Shown here in pieces: positions 11,506-28,448 of a DNA stretch of 64,000 nucleotides. The position numbers and the translations under genes were made by a program. A model generated the notes under the pieces. It did not search any database. It worked only from the letters and a program-made list of their open reading frames with translations, and was not told the DNA's origin. The DNA is from Paramecium tetraurelia (taxonomy: Eukaryota > Ciliophora > Oligohymenophorea > Peniculida > Parameciidae), in assembly GCF_000165425.1 (NCBI RefSeq), contig NW_001799055.1, positions 437,804-501,803 on the forward strand. Reading direction: 5' to 3'. How positions within the stretch are numbered: the stretch's first letter is position 1; every line of letters starts with the position of its first letter.

Positions 11506-12330
11506 TCATTTATATATATGTATTTCTATAAAAATTTTATCTATTCATTGTCTTAAACCCTGCTTATATTTATTTTTCATAGCAATCCCTATAAATCACT
11601 CTGATTAATGCCAAAGAGAAGAATGCTCCAACGAAAGGCAAAATCGAATATATCCACAAATTCCAAAATCTTGCCCAATGTCCATCCTTACAACACTCAA
11701 AGAACACCAAACTAATCACTATCATATATATCAATTACCCAAATGCAATCGCTGGATTCAAACTGCTCTTAGCCACATAACTAAGTGTTCTTCCGACCCC
11801 ATATAAAGCACTAATTATTATGCTATGTTCTAATCTATCAGATGAAAAATCCATTAATTCGTCATATTAAAATAGGAATCCTGCACAAAGAATAAGAGAA
11901 CCCAATATTTCACCAATCATCACTGCGAAGTATTCTTCGATATTGGTCTACGATATATATGGAACATCATTCACACTATTGTTTGTAGTCTATAATATTT
12001 ACTAATTCTTAAAGCACAGAAAGCCAAACAAACTTGCAATAAAGGCTCCTCCAAATTAACTTACCTATAGCCACTGACACCCACAATCCTTTATCGTTTC
12101 CAGATAACACAGTTGTGATCGCAGGATTGAATGTGCATTTCTAGTTTTAAGCCACCAAGATTAACATTCCATAGGCACAAGCAAAAACAAAGGGATTATT
12201 ACTTAGTTATATTGGGACATGAATACTTGCTAGCATAGATGCAGAAAGTGAGCATGAATGTTCCTATGAATTCAAACCAAAATATATAGATTGCTTCCTT
12301 TTTCCTTTGACCAACCTTTGTTTGAGGCAT
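11399..12330 (-). CDS. Aquaporin-like (MIP family) channel
   Basis: Starts MPQTKVGQRKKEAIYIF, then FWFEFIGTFMLTFCIYAS, typical of MIP helix 1. The two NPA boxes are present: FNPAITT (first half) and LNPAIAF (second half), with about six hydrophobic segments overall. A 25-nt intron (GTATTCATG...AACTAAG) joins helix 1 to NNNPFVFACAYGMLILVA. After VSVAIG the frame must shift: either one T too many (AAA at 12053-12055 on the plus strand should be AA, giving GKLIGGAFIASLFG, the better family fit) or a 16-nt intron. The conserved part ends near 11560; the first in-frame TGA is at 11399 and would overlap the CCCH gene on the other strand, so the true 3' end is uncertain. Transports water or small solutes by family. 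Confidence 0.82.
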
Positions 12331-12522
12331 GTTGTCCACTTCCCATTTAATAGGTTTATTTTACGTTATTTCTTGATTCACCAAATCACTATAATTTTAT
12401 TGTTTTTATTCTTCTTCCATTTTATGATTATTATTAATAATAGTAATGTTAGCAATATTCTTATGTACGTAAGTTTATTATCTCAAATTGTAGTTATTAT
12501 TTTAGCGAACTCTAACAATGCT

Positions 12523-13588
12523 ATGGATCTCAGCAAGAGGGAAACCCAAAAATATCAATAATAGGTGAATCGCATTGAAAAACGATAAATTGGATCTTTG
12601 ATTATTTCAATGATATAATTAGATTAGCCAAAGATAAAATAATTGATCGAATAATCCATAGAGGATTTTGAATCAGAATATTCAACTTTGCAGGATTTTC
12701 ATATTAGTAGGAAGACATAAATTTATTAATCTATGTAGCAATTGAAAGCATAGCTCTTGGATTTAAATATGTTACAATCCTCCTTTATTGATGGACCTCA
12801 AGAGAAAGAGAGAGAGTTTCATGAATAGAAAATAGCAAGACTCAATTAACTGATCAATCAAAATTACAAAACCATAGACTAAAAGGAAGTTCAATTGATA
12901 AAAATGTAAAACAGGTATAACTCCTATTTTTTGATTAGTTAGTTTAAGTTCTTTAATTGATGAATATGATCTAAATATCAATTACATAGATCAAATACTG
13001 TAAACGATCGATTCTATTTTGTATGATGAAGAGAAAGTTGGCATGAAATTCTTCTAGAAGCGAGGAAGAGTCAATGAAATAATTGAAAATCTAGGAAAAT
13101 CAACCATAAAAAATATCAAACTAGATTTACCCATGCTCAAACAGATAATATAGATTGGAATTAAAAGCAATTTCGCAGATAAGTCAACTTATAAATAAGT
13201 AAATATGTGTAATCATAATTAGACTCAAGAACTCTTGATTACCTTAAGGAAAATATTAGTTGGAGAACTAAATAAACTTAATACCGACAAGATTGATTAA
13301 CTTGAAATTAGTATCAATTAATTAAAGAGCGAAACCCTCAGATTGAAAAGTCAATTGTTAGAATCCAGTTAGAAGTTGCAAATTGAAAATAGAGACATTA
13401 GTGCGATCACAGAATCTAAGAAGAGAATTGAACAAGAATTAGTAATTCTTGATGAGGACTTGAGATTGGAGAATGAATTGTTTAATTAGAAGGAGGCCTT
13501 TTTGATAGAGGAGGTTAATGAATTGATGGAGATTGAGGAACTTTTGAAAAATAGAGAATTGATTTAATACATCCAAGAATAATAATGA
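12523..13588 (+). CDS. Long coiled-coil protein, possible in-frame TGA before its end
   Basis: Starts MDLSKRETQKYQQQVNRIEKR. With an intron near 12913-12940 (GTATAACTCC...AGTTAG) the frame encodes an almost uninterrupted helical, Glu/Lys/Leu/Gln-rich protein with heptads throughout, for example LKSQLLESSQKLQIENRD. No catalytic or binding motif is seen; a structural or basal-body role is a guess. The frame reaches TGA at 13586-13588, yet the same frame continues with similar coiled-coil sequence (LMDPQMQQKEFLKRLYQQM) to a TGA near 13763, and no GT...AG pair can remove the first TGA. It may be read through, be a sequence error, or be a true stop. Confidence 0.72.
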
Positions 13589-13785
13589 TAATATAAATTA
13601 ATATAAAATTTGATGGATCCTCAAATGTAACAAAAGGAGTTTTTGAAAAGACTGTATTAGTAGATGAAGTCTGCAGTGACTCTGTAATCGAAGATTCAAA
13701 ATGTGAATTATTTGCTGTCATTCACATCTGATTTTTTAGATACGTATTCTTTATTATTTAATTGAGGTTTGCATAATCTAATTCA

Positions 13786-15399
13786 ATGAAAATAATTACA
13801 TAGTACTTAAAGGACGCTTTGAAATCCATTCAAGTTAATGAAGAATTGATTGATAAAATTTTTGCTTTATTATTGAGGATGAATTTAAGCGAAGAAATAC
13901 TCAAAGAATCAGAGATTGCTTAGCCTCTATTAAAAATTAAAGATAAAAAGCTTTTTGATAACATAAGATCGAATCTGATTGAACAAATATAATAGAAGTG
14001 GTCTAGATGCTATATAAAATTCAAACCATTGCTTGAAGAGTGGAAAAGAAACAACAATTAGAAGGATAAATAAGAGGATCGAAAAAAGAAAGGGAAAAGA
14101 AACCAATCATCAAGTTCTAGTGAATCCTCCAATAAGAAAAAGAAGAGCAGAAAGAAATTTGTCAGGTAATATTTCAGAGTATTATTGAACAGATTTCAAA
14201 GAGATGATCTCTTGCTTAATTTTAAATATTTTAAGCGAGAGGATGAACCAAATCAAAGAGGAATGACCATGGAAGAAGTTGTTTAATTCTAGAAACAATA
14301 TGCTGGCGAGTTAAAACGTTTGGATCAAATAAATGGAGCCTATAATATAAAACATCGAGAATCATTGATGGAAGGCAAAGAACATAAACTGCAATTAGAC
14401 ATTATTCAATAGATGTTAGAATAAATACCATTTATTAAACCTACAAGTTATACTTTATTTATAATCTTAGAACTATTTTTGTAATCATAAGTATCCTACG
14501 ACACCAATTACATTGAAACTGCAATCTAATAAAAAAGAACGGAATCTAAAATGTCTGCATTTTACAATAGAGATGTATTTAATACCATTAAGCAATCTTT
14601 AGAACATACCAGAATAGCCTGGATATAATGAGATTTCTAATACTCAATCAGGCTTATAACCTAAAATAATCCATTTAGATCCTCCAAAAAGAGAGGACCT
14701 TATGTATATGGTCTAAGTCATTTGCAACAGAGGTCTTAAAGAATTGGAAGAGAAGAACAAAAATGCCAATAAGAAACAAATTAAGGGAATTCTTAAAAAA
14801 CAACCTGATGAATAAATGAAATAAAAGGATGTACTCAATCAAGCCAAGCAAGACTTACAACCAAAAATGTAATAATTAGTCCAAATGGTCGAGTAGAAAC
14901 ATTAACATAGCCAGGAAAGCATTCGTATTAATATTTCATTATTTAAGTAACTTTATTACATGATATTATATAAAAATTAAAGGATATTGGTGAGGAAAAA
15001 TATATAAAAAATTTTAAATCTATCCTTGAAACAAAACTGAACGACAAGCAAACAATAATGAGTGAAATTGATCGCATTAAAGTACAATAAGATTAACAGA
15101 GACTTCGACTTGAGTAGTTATAAACTATCAATCCTGCTCAAGCCCTACGATTAAAAGCTTACAAAACCAAGCATTGTCACAATTTTCATTCGCCCATAGG
15201 TTGTGCAAGAGGAGATAATTGCAATTTCATACATGACTCTCGTTATCCAGGAAGACCAGCCCCAGTACTTTAACATCCCAATTTCCTGAACAAAACTCTA
15301 TATCCCTAATCCAATGTGCCTGTAATAGTTCCACCTCTGCTTCAATAACTCAACCCTTTGATTCTGCTTGGAAGACAGAAAAAGTATGAAAGTCTATGA
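13786..15399 (+). CDS. PNUTS-like protein: TFIIS N-terminal domain plus C-terminal CCCH finger
   Basis: The first ~80 residues (MKIITQYLKDALKSIQ, then LLLRMNLSEEILKESEIAQP and IRSNLIEQIQQKW) have the four-helix pattern of the TFIIS N-terminal (LW) domain. A basic Lys/Ser stretch follows (KKKKSRKKFVRQYF). Introns of 28 nt near 14571 and 23 nt near 14930 restore the frame. Near the C-terminus there is one CCCH finger, HCHNFHSPIGCARGDNC then NFIHD (C-x8-C-x5-C-x3-H). A TFIIS-N domain at the start and one CCCH finger at the end is the architecture of PNUTS/PPP1R10, the nuclear PP1-targeting subunit. I did not find a convincing RVxF PP1-binding motif, so function is inferred from architecture. Confidence 0.74.
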
Positions 15400-16292
15400 G
15401 TCAAAAATTATTATAAATTATAATATTATAAGAATGTAAGTTAAAACAGTAACCTTGAAATCATTAAATATATTACTTAAATTTTCTTCATTTCAATATT
15501 AATGTTTCCTTTAATTTTCAAATTATTAACAATACATTAAATAAAGCAAAATAAATTGTTTCAAACTATAAATATTTACTCATTACTCTATCTTTAAAAG
15601 CTTAGAATTAAAAAACGTACAAATGCCATTTTAATAATTTTATAATTAATAAAAATGTCCTTGTTTTCTTAACTAATAATTAATCTTGTTTTTGGAATTT
15701 CGAAAGATTCAATCTGAAAATTTCTAATTATTATTAAATGTTTACTAAATTATAGCTAAAATATTAGTATTTTTTGTATTTTCTTAATGCAATTCAGACA
15801 ATCCCATATTTGTTGAATTGATATTTTTTTAATAACTCTAAAATAGTAGAATTAATGATAGAATACAAAGAAGTCCTTAATAAATCTCAAATAGTACAAT
15901 AGATTCCCTTTCAAATCTTTATTTAAACTAATTATTTTACAAAATAGCTTCAATTTAATTACTATCCTATTCCTCTTTTTATTTCGAAGTATAAAGATTT
16001 GGGTATGAATAAAGTGTAATACTAATTATTTTTCAATTAGTTCACAAATAACTACTCTATTATAGGCTTACAACATTCAATTTGTTTTGGAGACTGCTTT
16101 ACTTAATTATATTTTTAGTTATAATAATAACGATATTCAAAAATTGAGTAATCCTAATATATTTGATTAGAAACTCAATATGAAGTTTATTCTCTTCGTT
16201 TTCTTTCATCTTCTGAGTTTACTAAATATTCTTGATATTTTTATTCTTTTTAACTTTACGTATGTTGAGTTAATTTCTAAATTAAAATTTAT
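15400..16292. other. Intergenic, no confident gene
   Basis: About 890 bp of very AT-rich sequence. The longest frame (plus, from 15859, about 105 codons to TGA) is not long enough to stand out when TGA is the only stop, and shows no motif. I see nothing else supportable; it probably holds the CDPK promoter. Confidence 0.5.
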
Positions 16293-17961
<1,669 letters not shown>

Positions 17962-17999
17962 TGTAAAAATTATAATGATACTAATTAAAATAAAAGAGT

Positions 18000-18530
18000 T
18001 CATTTTTCTAATTACAACCTAAGCGAAGCTATTTCTTCTTAGTACTTTTTGATTATTTTTTGTATTTCAGGTTCAAGACCAAGAACTGTCAATTATCGTA
18101 TTTCCTAGGTTTTATTTTTCTCCCATTACATCCTTGATGCTTTTTCCTTCTATGCAATTTATTATTTTTCTTACTAGAATAGAACTTATAATTTTTCAAT
18201 CTCTTACGAATGAGATTACTATAACGTCTTGATCTCGTTGGTTAAATTAAGTTGTTCTTATTACAACTCTTTCTTATCTAAAATTAGCTATTCTATTATT
18301 GTCAATTATCTTTATATAGTAATTTCATATTGATCATATGCTTATTTTGATAATGATTATTCAGTCTATTTTATAAAATTTATTTTTTCAGACATTTTTT
18401 GTGTGATTTCTTCTACTTATTCCTTTAAATGCAAGATCTCTTATTTTAAGGAAATGTTTTCTTCAATAATTTTCTGATACTTAAATTTGTGTTTTTAGAA
18501 TAACTCCTCTTATTTCATCTAGTCATACAT
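18000..18530 (-). CDS. CEP131 (AZI1)-like coiled-coil fragment
   Basis: A 176-codon frame without introns, all coiled coil, ending QEIRQLTVLGLEPEIQKII then a short helix and TGA. The stretch WEKNKTQEI...LTVLGLEPEIQKII matches the conserved part of the centriolar-satellite/transition-zone protein CEP131, where it lies inside a protein of about 1000 residues with several hundred more residues after it. Here the reading frame stops about 20 residues later, 38 bp from the end of CDPK copy 1, and begins with Met at the coiled coil. It is either a much shortened paralogue or a fragment cut off by the neighbouring CDPK duplication. Identification rests on one motif recalled from the family. Confidence 0.6.
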
Positions 18531-18561
18531 TGTTTATAAATAATATTATTAATCAATATAA

Positions 18562-19012
18562 TCACATTGCATAAATTATTGCTCCCATCACACCCATAAA
18601 TAAAACAAACATAATGGACATCAAAATCAAATACCAAAAGACCACATATCGTAATAAATTGCATGGTTCATTTTTACAATATTGAATAATCAGATAAATA
18701 TTGCTAATGACAAACCCAACAAGCAATATACCTGATACATAAAGTTTGATCCTTGAATTTGATGAGGATCTCCATTAAATCATAATACTAGTTATAAATA
18801 TAATAACAAATTTACCCAATTATAATGACATATACAGTGTATAGAAAGAATAAAAAATATGCACATTGTCTTAATGCAATGCACTCATCTCCTCCATACA
18901 GTTCTGGCTTGGATGTGAATTAGTAGAACAAAAAGCTAACTAATGAGAGGGAAACAACAGTGAATAGAGAAACTTTATCAAAAGCTTATTGATCTTCTGA
19001 CTCTAATTGCAT
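18562..19012 (-). CDS. Small four-helix membrane protein
   Basis: About 140 residues from two exons split by a 28-nt intron (GTAAATTTG...AACTAG). Four hydrophobic segments are visible: VVSLSLVSFLFY, YFLFFLYTVYVIIIG, LYVSGILLVGFVISNIYL, and VVFWYLILMSIMFVLFMG. A conserved-looking Cys pair follows the third (YCKNEPCN). No family recognised. It lies between the CEP131-like fragment and CDPK copy 2, all on the minus strand. Confidence 0.7.
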
Positions 19013-19098
19013 GGATTTCAATTTATGTACTTATTATTTATAGTTTATTTATAAATTAATTTAACTTAATTTGGAAATACTAAATGTTATTATGAGTT

Positions 19099-20775
<1,677 letters not shown>

Positions 20776-21916
20776 TATTATATAATTTAATAGGATATAA
20801 TTAAATAATTTGATTTGTTTTGATTGAAAAAATTATGAATATTATGGGATAGATGTTAACGAGTATTCTTTGCTAATAAAGAATGCTTAGAACTTAGACA
20901 TTATAGTTAAAAAGATTTAGTTATATTGCTCATTTGATGCAAAAAATAATTGTGGATCCTTACTTTTTCATTGACTTTAATAGCTTCTTATCATCATGCC
21001 AGACCCTTAGACTAATAAACTAATTGAAATTAAGTTTTTATGAAAATAATAGATACATTATGGTAATCAATTTAATGGATAATATGTATTTTACTTCTCT
21101 AATAATGTCAAAGAGGGCTTGAAAGTACTCCTTAATTTTTCTATTTTTAAATACTTGTTTGTTCATTAATAGATAAATTTAGATTAGAGTGGTATTTAAT
21201 TTCAAGATCTCTTCAATTTTTAATCTGATACCTAAATATTTTTAATTAGTTTGTACTCCTTTGAGTTAAGCTATTCTTATAGAATTAATCTCACTAAATT
21301 AGATTATAGTTTGCCTATGTCTTAAATTTGATTGACAGAACTTTCAAATATAATCCTTTTAATATAGATATAAGTATTATTCTGCTTAGTTTAAGGATTT
21401 AAGCGTAAAATAGAAAGTCCTATTATCCTTTCTTCAAATTGTAATGAATCAGAATTACTTGAGGATTTCCTTTTAAATTTATTGAATTTTTATATTTGTG
21501 TTAGTATTCTATTATAAGATTTCGATTAATTTAGATTTTGAAAGATTTAAATGGACTTTAGATATACCATTTATTTATTCATTTAGTTACCAATAATTTT
21601 ATATCTCTAATTTATAAAGGAATAGGATATAAACCCCAATGTCCTTTTCAACATAATTTATTTGTGTGTAAGTTAATAAACATTTTTCAAAGTCTTTATA
21701 AATTTTAACAGTAATTTATTGTAGTAATTTCTTCTAATAAGAGTTAAATCATTCCAATACTAACGAATTATGTTTTAAAATTTATGATAATAAGAATTAT
21801 TAATGTATTAATAATGTAAGTTATTATATTTATATATAAATTAAGAATGATATCATAACACATTATCAATATGATAATTAGTTGCAATGAGATTTAATAT
21901 TATTTTATGAATGTAA
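20776..21916. other. Intergenic between CDPK copies 2 and 3; weak ORF remnants
   Basis: About 1.1 kb. A plus-strand frame from an ATG near 20996 runs for over 250 codons but contains in-frame TGA near 21050, 21329 and 21543. With TGA as the only stop and this base composition, several TGAs over such a length are what chance gives, so I do not call a gene. No RNA gene or repeat seen. Confidence 0.45.
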
Positions 21917-23603
<1,687 letters not shown>

Positions 23604-24222
23604 GGTTTATGAATATTAATGAGTGATTAAAATATTTTGATGTATAAAATTTTATATCTAATTCAGGTATTCATAAAATTAAAAGGCTCTCAATTTACAT
23701 ATAACTAATTCCTTTTCACAAAATCTACTCTATTACTTTCATATCCTAACAATTAGACAATCTTTTTTTGGATCCTTTTCGTATTAACTAAAATCATAGT
23801 CCACATTTTGCCCCAATCTATTGAATATCCCAAAACATTTACTATCATCATTTTAAGTATGTCAAAATAATTCAAAGGTTTTCGATTGTAAATAAATAAC
23901 CTTAAACAATCATATTTAAAATCCAAAAATCTAAAATTTTAATATAAATACTTCTCCAATACTGTAGATTCTGATTTTTGAGAAACATTAAATTCTTAAC
24001 CTTTTTCTAACTATTTTACATAACTGAAGCCAGTAACATCTCAAAATTTCAAGAAAAATAATACTATTTCAAGAAAATAAAATAAGATTTTACTCATTTT
24101 GGAACGATGATTAATTAAAACAATTTGATTATTGGTTTTAAAAGGCAACCCTAATTTTAAATGTTTTTAAGAGTAATATTGGAAATAGAATATTGTATAA
24201 TATTATCTAAAAAATATCAAGC
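23604..24222. other. Intergenic, divergent promoter region
   Basis: About 620 bp between two divergent genes. AT-rich, with no ORF or motif I can support. Confidence 0.5.
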
Positions 24223-26716
24223 ATGTAAAAATATTCTACAAGGCAACCTTTAATCCCAAGTTATCAAAAAGCGAGTAGATCTTAATATGAATATGACAAT
24301 GACAAAATCATCTAAATCTAAATAGATGCAAATCTTAGGTAAGATTTGTCTCCTACTCTTTCAATTATAAAAACACATAATATATCTCTGTTAGCTTAAA
24401 ATGCAATTAGAGAGCTTGAAGATAATACATATCATTTACTAAAAGAATAATATTCAAAATAGTCCATCATGATCTTTAATGGTTTTCACTAAAACTCTTT
24501 AAACTCCTGTTTGTGCTTAGCAATTAAACAACTAGTATAAAATACTCCTTATTTTCAATTATAATAAATTATTAGTGATTTGCTAAGGCTTCTAGAGGAA
24601 GTCTAAAAATTAGTAATTATAACATTTAATTTAAAAGTAATAAAATTAACAGATCACTAATGTTTTAGTAATTTAATGCTTCCAAAAAGATTTTCAGAAT
24701 GAGATTTTTCAAGCAACACAATTGTATAGCCTTTATTCCCAACAAAGTAAATGATAAGCTTAATATTTATAGTATTGAATAGAAATGATAATTATCTATT
24801 TATCAATTTCTCTGGTCTTAACACTATTGAATAGGATATTAAGATGATGAAGGAACTTAGTTTACTCAAAAAAAGGAATATGGAAATGTATTATTTGTCA
24901 TTTCACAAAAGAGAGTTTTAAAAAAAATAAAAAAAACACTTTAATTCTACTGAATCGTTTGAATAATATTTTCTGGAAAGTTAATAGAATCATCCAATCA
25001 CTTGGCCTTAACTAAAAGCTTACTTAAAACCTATATTAAAAAGAAAGATTAAATTATTTAATCCTAAAGTCTGTGTATTATAATTATTTGTGTCTTTAAA
25101 TAACTTGGAGGATGAGGAAGGTCTAATATTTGAAAACGATTGTATTTTGAAAATTGTTCACTTTTTTAAGAAGTTTTCTTAAGATAAACTAATAATAAAT
25201 TTATTAATCAAGGATCAAGATTCATCTGCCCCTGTTTCTGTATCAGAGTCGATTGAAATCAACAGCATTAATCATTAAGATGAAAAAAATTCTTAACTGG
25301 CAAGAAAGAAGTTATGCTTAAAATAGGTTATAAACGCAATTGAGTAGGGTGTATTTGGACATATGGATGTGGATATAGTTGACAAAAGAAGTTATGATTA
25401 AACCCTAATTGAATTTAAATGCCAACTAAACTAATTAAAAAATTAAGAATATTAACAAGTGGTTTAAAGGTCTTTGAATAATTTAATTTGTTAACAGGCA
25501 AATCAAATTAGAAATAGTTCTGAACCAGAGAATTTAGGATTTCATTACATACCCTTTATTGATAACAACAGATCTCTGCTATTTTTTGAATTTTATTATA
25601 ATAACGATAAAATCTTGGTAAATAATTCTACTTAAGTTTACTTGAAGCAGAAGGAAAAAATTGTAATAATATTTTAAGTCTAAGAATTTAAGCTTTATTA
25701 TTGCAAAATTCAGTGTAAATGCGTTAAAAAAGATTGGTAATTTTTAAATTATATTTTAAAGTAATTTCCTTAATTTATAGGAGTATCTCAATTTTGATTA
25801 AATAAAAAATAATGAGTTCATAAAGGCTCCAATAATAGCAGTTATCGAAGACAAAATATTCTTAAATTATGGTTACTTAGGAGATTAAATCTTAGAATTC
25901 AGCATAATTGACTAGAAGGTCATATTTAAGAATAGAATGAAGTTATCAAATTTTCCAAAATTATTAGATGTAGAAGAATAATAAAAATAATACATTTTAG
26001 AACGAGAAGGCGCTAGCGTTTTCTATAATTTATTAGAAAATAAGGAGGAGAATCATTATTTTATTGCGGGAGGTGAACTTGGTTAAAATAGCCCAGTGTG
26101 CAATATCATCGAAAGAGTAGTGCCAGAAAAAGAGGGTTTTTCTTCAGGATTTGTGTCTAAAAGCCTATTTAAAGTAAGTTTGAAGCCATTTCAACATTCT
26201 TTAATTTTGGAGGATAATTAGTCTGTAATTTTTCTTCCTGGAGATTTTAATAAAAAACGATTTAAATACTCTTAAATAATAAATCATTAGCACTACCAAT
26301 AGGCGTAGAGATTAAGTTTAGTAAGAAATAATTGGGTGTTAGAAAATATAAAGATTGTGTATGAGAATGAAGAACTTGGAAGACTTTATCCAATTCATTT
26401 AATGCCAAAAAATTAATAGATTGTTTATAATGTTGAAAACGATCATTGGATAGCTTGCTTTTTTGGATTATAAATTCAATCTGTAGGGTCAACTAAACTA
26501 TCTTCTTAACAGATCTACATAGATGAGATCAATTAGTTTCATTATGAATCATCCAATAGCGGAAATGAGGGCAACTTAAGTAATGTAATTATAAAAATGG
26601 AATTCAAATTCGATCAAAATTAACTGATTACTTCAATAACTCCATTTTAATTCAGAAAGAACAGAACAATAATAGAAAATACTGTCCAATTAAAAACAGA
26701 GTAAAATGCATTATGA
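24223..26716 (+). CDS. Large uncharacterised protein, possible PD-(D/E)XK core
   Basis: Starts MQKYSTRQPLIPSYQKASRS. Three small introns restore the frame: 25 nt near 24613, 26 nt near 24751 and 25 nt near 25738. Around the middle (25369-25420) the protein reads VDIVDK...TLIEFKCQ followed by a Gln-rich helix (LNQLKNQEYQQVVQ). An Asp ending one strand and ExK about a dozen residues later, followed by a helix, is the core pattern of PD-(D/E)XK nucleases. The C-terminal half alternates short beta strands with loops (IIAVIEDKIFLNYGYLG, YFIAGGELGQNSP), perhaps a beta-propeller. No family is recognised; the nuclease idea is a hypothesis. Confidence 0.72.
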
Positions 26717-26768
26717 AAATTTTGTTAATATCTATATTATTATTATATATATTATATACATTTTTTAA

Positions 26769-27198
26769 ATGAGGAACAGAAATTCATTTTAAGATCAACA
26801 AAATTATTTCTCCAGATCTACTATTAACTAATTAAAGCCTCAGATTGACCAAATCTTTGATATTAATCTAAGGGAGCCACCGATATTAAAAAAGTAATCA
26901 AAAAGTCAAAGCAACATTTTTAAAATGACCGATTAAGATAAAAAGAAAAATAAACTATTTAATTTCCTTAGGTTAATATGATAATATTTATGAAATAAAA
27001 AATCCATTGTACAATTTCATTTATAATGTCAAATTGCCAGATTAATTGATTAGGAAATGGAGCATAAGAAGAATAAGCTTTAGCAAAGATAAATTGATAA
27101 TTGATGTTTTTCAAGGACAACATATGCAAAAACATAAAGATATTAACACAAAATATGAATAGTTTTTATACCCTGCAATAATTGGAACTCAAAAGTGA
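26769..27198 (+). CDS. Hypothetical protein, gene model uncertain
   Basis: Starts MRNRNSFQDQQNYFSRST and continues LREPPILKKQSKSQ. The first frame ends at TGA 26979-26981, but another frame then reads convincingly (GQYDNIYEIKNPLYNFIYN, KLPDQLIRKWSIRRISF) to TGA at 27196-27198. I cannot find a normal intron linking the two, so either there is a frameshift near 26970 or the splice site is unusual. A GTG-type 21-nt intron at 27196 would extend the protein further (LEQDQLHLNSILNGFMV). Unknown function. Confidence 0.42.
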
Positions 27199-27440
27199 TT
27201 GCATTATAATTTTAGGTTAGAGCAAGATCAATTACACTTGAATAGTATATTAAATGGATTCATGGTTGAAGGGAAAGCCCAAAAATAACTAGATGTAAAT
27301 TTAAAATCAATTTAAGTATCCCCTGAGAGATAAACATGCAAATTAATATCTTTGGAGTGCCTTATTTTTTTTTTTGAAGTTTATGTATAGATTTTATCAG
27401 CTAGAGACTAAATGAGCTATTAATATATATAATTATTTTA

Positions 27441-27921
27441 ATGGATAATAATTTTTTTGGAGACAACTTTGTCAATAAAAATGGCCCATGCAAAATCAAA
27501 TTGTCAGACATGAAAGTTGTAGTTCTATACTTTTGTGCAAGTATATAAATTGTTAATCCAAGGTTGGTGCCCTCCTTGTGTGAACTTTACACCTACTCTT
27601 GTTGAGTTTTATAATGATGTGAATTTGGAAACCAAATAGCTAGAAATTATTTGGATATCTTATGAGGAATCAGAAGGTCAATTCAAAAAGTATCTAGAAG
27701 AGGTACAGACATTAAATAATTTAAAGATGCCTTGGCCAGCCATCCCTTATAATGATAAGAGAATCTAGTAACTGGTAGATAAATATGAAATTAAAGGAAT
27801 TCCTACAGTGACCGTATTAAGGAAAAATGGAGACATAGCAAAGAAGAATGGGAAATAGGATATTCTAAAAGAAGGTGAAGGGGCTTATAATTTATGGGAA
27901 TAAATAGTGAATAGTGAGTGA
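27441..27921 (+). CDS. Thioredoxin-fold protein (tryparedoxin/nucleoredoxin-like)
   Basis: About 150 residues. A 22-nt intron at about 27540 (GTATATAAATTG...CCAAG) falls inside the active site; removing it gives VVVLYFCASWCPPCVNFTP with a WCPPC redox motif. Later features fit the nucleoredoxin/tryparedoxin group: EIIWISYEESEGQFKKYLE, MPWPAIPYND, YEIKGIPTVTVL with the cis-Pro, and KNGDIAKKNGK. These enzymes reduce disulphides in the cytosol. No signal peptide is seen. Confidence 0.92.
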
Positions 27922-27971
27922 ACTCAAATTTTTATTATAATTATTTATAAAATATTAATAATATATATATA

Positions 27972-28232
27972 ATGTCTGCTGGAATATTCATTGGCACTAT
28001 CATATTTATAGGTATTGGAATTGGGGTTACAGTATGGCTAAAGGGTGTTGTTACTAAGGCAACCAAAAATTTAAGCGATCTCAATGATAATCTATTGTAA
28101 TGCAACAATCATAAATCTAGGCTAATGTATGTTTCAGTCATTTCAGGCACTATTCAATTTTGGCTTCTTTGGTTTTGTATGTATATGCATTAACTCAATC
28201 CGATAATATCCCCGATAAGAGGGCATGAATGA
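27972..28232 (+). CDS. V-type H+-ATPase subunit e
   Basis: An 86-codon frame with two hydrophobic helices: GIFIGTIIFIGIGIGVTVWL at the start and YVSVISGTIQFWLLWFCMYM later, ending with HQLNPIISP. Small size, two membrane spans and the FWL...QLNP(I/L)xxP ending are features of the e subunit of the membrane Vo sector of the vacuolar proton pump. The motif match is short, so confidence is moderate to good. Confidence 0.75.
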
Positions 28233-28448
28233 GTTATTAATAAATCGAATTAAAATTTAATTTATAGATCATTCATTAGATATTCTTATTCTAAAAATTA
28301 CATAGCATTTTTGTTACAGGCATGCATTTGTTTTCTTTTGAACAAAATAATTCTTCTATTTTACAGGTAGAAATTTGATAAATTTAGGAATCTATAAATT
28401 TACTAGAATAAATCTAATACTTAAAAATGAAAATTTGTGAAGTTAAAT

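Noticed and set aside
12307..12561. 84-codon plus-strand ORF across the aquaporin start
   Set aside because: Overlaps the well-supported MIP start and the coiled-coil gene start; no motif.
20996..21785. Plus-strand frame of over 250 codons with three TGA
   Set aside because: Number of TGA is what chance predicts when TGA is the only stop; no motif.
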